Below, piece by piece: positions 39,999 to 43,054 of a DNA stretch of 43,054 nt; position 1 is the first letter of the stretch; the number at the start of each line of letters is the position of its first letter. The DNA is taken from positions 1-43,054 of the forward strand of contig CAYYLO010000008.1 of the NCBI GenBank assembly GCA_964472675.1. Reading direction: 5' to 3'. Position numbers and translations under genes: made by a program. Source of the DNA: 01-FULL-43-15b sp964472675 (lineage in GTDB: Bacteria; Patescibacteriota; Microgenomatia; UBA8517; UBA10165). The notes under the pieces are model-generated. The model did no database searches. It was not told where the DNA came from and saw only the letters and a list, made by a program, of their open reading frames with translations.

Positions 39999-40916
39999 AT
40001 GCAAGAGTTTCAAATTGAACCAAAAGAATTAACTGATGATTACGGAAAGTTTGTTATTGAACCTTTGGAACAGGGTTATGGGCACACGTTAGGCACAGCA
40101 CTGCGCAGGGTTCTTTTAACTGGGCTTTCCGGGGCTGCGGTAACACAAATAAGGATTAGTGGCCTCAAGCATCAATTTAGCGCTATTCCAGGTGTTAAAG
40201 AGGACGGAATAGATCTTATATTAAATATTAAAAGAATCAGAGTTTCTTATGGGGGTGATAAACCTGCCAAACTTACTCTTTTGGCACGTGGTAAAGGTGA
40301 AGTTAAAGCAGGAGATATTAAAGCACCGTCCGGAGTTGTTATAGCTAACCCCGAGTTAGTTATAGCCACTTTGGCAGAGGACAAAGCAAAGCTTGATATG
40401 GAGCTTCAAGTGGAATCTGGTGTGGGGTACTCTGTTGCCGAAGACAGGAAAACCAATACTGTCGGTCTTATACCGTTGGATGCTGATTTCTCTCCCGTTA
40501 GACGAGTGAGTTATAAAGTTGAAGAAACTCGAGTCGGGCGATTAACCAACTACGACAAGTTAACTATGGAAATTTGGTCAGATGGATCGCTACACGCAGA
40601 TGACGCCTTGAAAAATGCAGCTCAAATTTTAATTGGCTACCTTGGTGCAGTTGTAAATCCCGTTGAGAAAAGAGTAGGCGCTTTAGAGCCTGCAAAATCC
40701 ACGAAACTTGAGTCCAAGGCGAAGCGTTTATCTGTTGAGGAGTTAAATCTACCCACAAGAATTGCAAACGCCTTAATAGGTGCAGGCTATGAAACCGTGG
40801 AGGATATTCTGGCTGTAGGAAGAAGTGAGTTGGCAAGAGTGAGAAACCTGGGCGAAAAATCTAGCAAAGTAATTGAAGCAGCTCTTGGGGAAAAAGGAGT
40901 AGTTTGGGAGGAATGA
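39999..40916 (+). CDS. rpoA: DNA-directed RNA polymerase subunit alpha
   Basis: Alpha dimerises to start polymerase assembly. The 305 residues contain the N-terminal domain (EPLEQGYGHTLGTALRRVLL, GVKEDGIDLILNIKRI) and, after a Lys-rich linker, the DNA-binding C-terminal domain (about 245-305, LSVEELNLPTRIANALIGAG; RNLGEKSSKVIEAA). The Arg of PTR and the Lys of GEKS match E. coli R265 and K298, so UP-element contact is likely kept. rplQ starts one base after the stop. Confidence 0.97.
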   Translation: MQEFQIEPKELTDDYGKFVIEPLEQGYGHTLGTALRRVLLTGLSGAAVTQIRISGLKHQFSAIPGVKEDGIDLILNIKRIRVSYGGDKPAKLTLLARGKGEVKAGDIKAPSGVVIANPELVIATLAEDKAKLDMELQVESGVGYSVAEDRKTNTVGLIPLDADFSPVRRVSYKVEETRVGRLTNYDKLTMEIWSDGSLHADDALKNAAQILIGYLGAVVNPVEKRVGALEPAKSTKLESKAKRLSVEELNLPTRIANALIGAGYETVEDILAVGRSELARVRNLGEKSSKVIEAALGEKGVVWEE

Positions 40917-40917
40917 T

Positions 40918-41373
40918 ATGCTTAAGCGCTCGAGCGTAAAGAAACTGGGCAGGTCCAAAAACGCCCGGACCGCTCTTCTTCGATCGATATCCCGCAACCT
41001 TTTTGAAAATGGTGTTGTTGAAACTTCGGACGTGCGTGCCAAAGTTGTGCGCGCCTATGTTGATCGCCTCTTAAGAAGTTCCGGCAATCTTATGTTGGAC
41101 CAGAGAAAAATTGCTAGCACTTTAGGGGTTGGGCGGGAGTTGGTTTCTCGCATAGCACGTTTAGGTGCATCTATCCCGAATGGTAGGAGTTCAACCAGAA
41201 TTGTTAAAATTGGGACTAGAGTTGGAGACAACTCTCCCCGTGTAAAACTGGAGTTGTTAACAAAGCTTGCGCCGCCAAAGGCAAAAGTCAAATCTAAGGA
41301 AGAAGCCAAATCCAAGACGGTAGCAAAGACTGTTAAACTTGCTAAAAAGACGGTGCGTGCCAAAGCAAAATAA
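40918..41373 (+). CDS. rplQ: 50S ribosomal protein L17 (bL17)
   Basis: The 151 residues hold the L17 fold (GRSKNARTALLRSISRNLFE, VETSDVRAKVVRAYVDRL) and end in a Lys/Ala-rich tail of about 35 residues. The conserved part is normal. It overlaps rplM by one base. Confidence 0.93.
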   Translation: MLKRSSVKKLGRSKNARTALLRSISRNLFENGVVETSDVRAKVVRAYVDRLLRSSGNLMLDQRKIASTLGVGRELVSRIARLGASIPNGRSSTRIVKIGTRVGDNSPRVKLELLTKLAPPKAKVKSKEEAKSKTVAKTVKLAKKTVRAKAK

Positions 41374-41804
41374 TGTTCAAAACTTATCAACCAACATCAA
41401 AAGATATAGTCCGCTTCTGGCATCTTTATGATGCTGACGGGAAGGTTTTGGGCAGACTTGCCACAGAAGTTGCAACCCGCCTGATGGGGAAGCATAAACC
41501 CGCATACTCAACCCATATGGACAGCGGAGATTTTGTAGTAGTTATTAATGCAAGCCATGTTGTAGTTACAGGTAAAAAAGAACAGGAAAAAGTTTATTAT
41601 TCTCACTCTGGATACCCGGGAGGTTTGCGGGCAAGAAAATATTCCGAAATTAAAGAGAAGAATCCGGAGAAGATTATCCAATTGGCAGTCAAAAGGATGT
41701 TGCCGGTAAATCGTTTAAGGGATGATAGAATGAACAGATTAAAAGTATTTGCCGGAAGCAAGCACCCTTTTGGTGGAAAAATAAACAAGAAAGAAATTAA
41801 ATAA
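41373..41804 (+). CDS. rplM: 50S ribosomal protein L13 (uL13)
   Basis: L13 acts early in 50S assembly. The 143 residues show WHLYDADGKVLGRLATEVAT, LMGKHKPAYSTHMDSGDFVV and KRMLPVNRLRDDRMNRLKVF. It is followed by rpsI after one base. Confidence 0.96.
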   Translation: MFKTYQPTSKDIVRFWHLYDADGKVLGRLATEVATRLMGKHKPAYSTHMDSGDFVVVINASHVVVTGKKEQEKVYYSHSGYPGGLRARKYSEIKEKNPEKIIQLAVKRMLPVNRLRDDRMNRLKVFAGSKHPFGGKINKKEIK

Positions 41805-41805
41805 A

Positions 41806-42219
41806 ATGGCCGCAAGAAAAAAACAAAAAGAATATATATTTGCAGTAGGACGCCGAAAGACGTCAGTTGCCCGTGTGCGGTTGCACAAAGGTAAAGACCA
41901 GCACACAGTAAATAGTATGCCTATCGGACAATATTTCCCTGGGGAGCAGTTGCAAAAACTTTGGTCAAAACCTTTCCAGCTTACGCAAACTGAAGGGAAG
42001 TATTTCATAACCGTCAAGACAGCAGGCGGCGGCAAAAAGGGCCAATTGGATGCTACAATCCACGGTGTCGCCCGCGCACTGGCGATACTTAACGAAGAAG
42101 CATTTAAGCCATTGATGCGCAAAAACGGTCTTTTAACCCGTGATCCCCGCGCCCGTGAACGCCGTAAAGTTGGCACCGGCGGAAAAGCGAGACGGGCTAA
42201 ACAGAGCCCGAAGCGATAA
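41806..42219 (+). CDS. rpsI: 30S ribosomal protein S9 (uS9)
   Basis: S9 reaches the P-site tRNA with its C-terminal tail. The 137 residues include YIFAVGRRKTSVARVRLHKG, ATIHGVARALAILNEEAFKP and LTRDPRARERRKVGTGGKAR. It ends SPKR, keeping the terminal Lys-Arg that contacts the anticodon stem. It ends the operon. Confidence 0.96.
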   Translation: MAARKKQKEYIFAVGRRKTSVARVRLHKGKDQHTVNSMPIGQYFPGEQLQKLWSKPFQLTQTEGKYFITVKTAGGGKKGQLDATIHGVARALAILNEEAFKPLMRKNGLLTRDPRARERRKVGTGGKARRAKQSPKR

Positions 42220-42272
42220 GCAATCCCTGCCCCGCAAGAGAAGCGAAGATTCTTCTACTGGTGTCCAAAACG

Positions 42273-42295
42273 TTGACGCTTTAGTCAAAAGATTT
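42273..42295. terminator. Possible convergent terminator after rpsI
   Basis: TTGAC-GCTTTA-GTCAA (42273-42288) is followed by AAGATTTTCTC. The stem is short. It lies between two genes that face each other. Confidence 0.35.
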
Positions 42296-42839
42296 TCTCT
42301 AAATTAGGAAGGTCTTTTACTTTTTCCTCTGATCGCCCATCATCATTTGCTCGCTCAATATATTCGTAACCCCACAGGTTCCCTAATGCCAGAGGTATTC
42401 CGCAGGCTTTTAGGAAATCTTGGTATCTTCCTTCGATGAACACATAGTCTCCGCCGTCTTCGAAAAGTGCCTCGTGGATTTTCTTCGTATCAGCAAGAGG
42501 GAAGAAGTCCTTGAAAGTTTTTTCGTTCCCCTCATTAAATTGTGGTCCACCACTGTTCATTCGGTCATAAAGATAGTCCACTACTGATTCGCCGTTACTA
42601 TAAAAATTTATAAATAAGTCATCGCTGTCAAAAACTTGTCCAGAAAAAGAAATAGTATTAAATTCTTTTGAAAACTTTTGTGCAAACTTTGGAATTTTAA
42701 AGTCGTCTGAGGGAAAGAGCAGGAGCCAGTCGTCAACTGGGCCAGCAATAAACATGGGTTCACCTGATTCTTTAATAGTCTTTACTACGCCATCCCTGTT
42801 ATCTGTCTTAATTGCTATATTTCCGAAAAACGCACCCAT
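42285..42839 (-). CDS. Soluble protein of unknown function
   Basis: From ATG 42839 on the minus strand the product has 184 residues; longer forms reach 42899. The ATG lies 9 bases after a TATACT. The protein is acidic and soluble, with an alpha/beta look: WLLLFPSDDFKIPKFAQKFS, FDSDDLFINFYSNGESVVDY, and an end with ACGIPLALGNLWGYEYIERA. Similar patterns (DSD.L...Y.NG..VD.Y and GYEYIE) occur in unnamed bacterial families. No function can be assigned. It is the only full-length leftward gene outside the GC-richer islet. Confidence 0.75.
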   Translation of the reverse strand: MGAFFGNIAIKTDNRDGVVKTIKESGEPMFIAGPVDDWLLLFPSDDFKIPKFAQKFSKEFNTISFSGQVFDSDDLFINFYSNGESVVDYLYDRMNSGGPQFNEGNEKTFKDFFPLADTKKIHEALFEDGGDYVFIEGRYQDFLKACGIPLALGNLWGYEYIERANDDGRSEEKVKDLPNLEKIF

Positions 42840-42848
42840 AACTAGTTT

Positions 42849-42854
42849 AGTATA
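42849..42854 (-). promoter_or_regulatory. -10 element of the leftward gene
   Basis: TATACT on the minus strand (42854-42849) lies 9 bases before ATG 42839, a leaderless layout like ftsK. A weak TTACCA may be the -35. Confidence 0.5.
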
Positions 42855-42907
42855 CACCTGCAGGAGTGAATTTGGTAAAATACAATGATTTCCACTCAAG
42901 AAATCAG

Positions 42908-42978
42908 CGGGGGATAGTTTAACGGTAGAATGCGTCGATGGGGTCGATGTGGTGGAGGTTCAATTCCTCCTCTCCCGA
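42908..42978 (+). tRNA. tRNA-Pro (anticodon GGG)
   Basis: The acceptor strands CGGGGGA (42908-42914) and TCTCCCG (42971-42977) pair with one wobble; the discriminator is A42978. The D arm is GTTT...GAAT. The anticodon stem CGTCG/CGATG encloses ATGGGGT, giving anticodon GGG. The T arm is GGAGG-TTCAATT-CCTCC. C1-G72, A73 and G37 fit tRNA-Pro. CCA is not encoded (AAAG follows), so a CCA-adding enzyme is needed. It reads CCC and CCU. Confidence 0.93.
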
Positions 42979-43004
42979 AAGCTACAATAAACTGTCTTAA
43001 CAAG

Positions 43005-43033
43005 TTTGACATTCGGGTTTTGTTGGGTATTTA
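43005..43033 (+). promoter_or_regulatory. Possible promoter for a gene past the right edge
   Basis: TTGACA (43005-43010), 17 bases and TATTTA (43028-43033) suggest a promoter. The next gene is outside the window. Confidence 0.45.
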
Positions 43034-43054
43034 ATGGGTATACAGATGGTTCTT

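Noticed and set aside
1..43054. Alternative genetic code (TGA as Gly)
   Set aside because: Many genes end at TGA exactly where their families end (RNase J, rpsL, tuf, rpoA, infA).

Overview
The window is about 43 kb from a bacterial chromosome of the Patescibacteria (Candidate Phyla Radiation), most likely a Microgenomates-type genome. Evidence: a contiguous str–S10–spc–alpha ribosomal cluster without rpmD (uL30), a very short uL15, a LID-less adenylate kinase, a short alanyl-tRNA synthetase, a DUF5652-like gene, and a membrane protein that looks like PilM fused to a baseplate-J-like part. TGA ends many genes (RNase J, rpsL, EF-Tu, rpoA), so the code is standard and the Gracilibacteria code (TGA = Gly) is excluded. 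Ten Ns at 33379-33388 mark a scaffold join, so this is probably an assembled metagenome.

Layout. 1-6300: end of an unknown gene, RNase J, FtsK/SpoIIIE, a RodZ-like HTH membrane protein, a small membrane protein, a MazEF-type pair whose antitoxin carries an in-frame stop, and an anchored exported protein. 6300-12810: alaS, a scar that repeats its 3' end, the PilM/baseplate-J-like protein, a class D/E-type sortase, RuvX/YqgF, a zinc-ribbon protein and MltG. 12920-20110: rpoB-rpoC behind a strong promoter and a structured leader. 20110-26420: rpsL, rpsG, fusA, tuf and rpsJ, interrupted on both sides of fusA by GC-richer islets of small genes with strong Shine-Dalgarno sites. 26420-42220: a frameshifted DUF5652-like gene, a structured leader, then rplC-D-W-B-rpsS-rplV-rpsC-rplP-rpmC-rpsQ-rplN-X-E-rpsN-rpsH-rplF-R-rpsE-rplO-secY-adk-map-infA-rpmJ-rpsM-K-D, and rpoA-rplQ-rplM-rpsI. 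42285-43054: one leftward unknown gene, tRNA-Pro(GGG) and a possible promoter for the next gene.

How the genes work together. Most genes serve transcription, translation, secretion and N-terminal processing of new proteins (SecY, Map). The front part adds RNA decay (RNase J), chromosome segregation (FtsK) and envelope functions (RodZ-like, MltG, sortase, PilM-like).

Most interesting signals. (1) Predicted transcripts of rpoBC, fusA, tuf and rpoA all begin, two to four bases after the inferred start, with a small hairpin. In a cell with an RNase J these could be 5' protective caps. (2) EF-G has altered guanine-recognition motifs (NKLN and GGD). (3) RNase J has Gly where the family has the PVHGE metal-ligand His. 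(4) uL15 lacks its C-terminal half. (5) The MazE-like antitoxin has a nonsense codon beside an intact MazF. (6) A duplicated alaS tail with almost fully changed codons suggests gene replacement. (7) GC-rich islets of SD-led small genes flank fusA. (8) S12 and RpoB carry residues associated with streptomycin and rifampicin resistance. All coordinates and motifs were read by eye. No database search or folding program was run.
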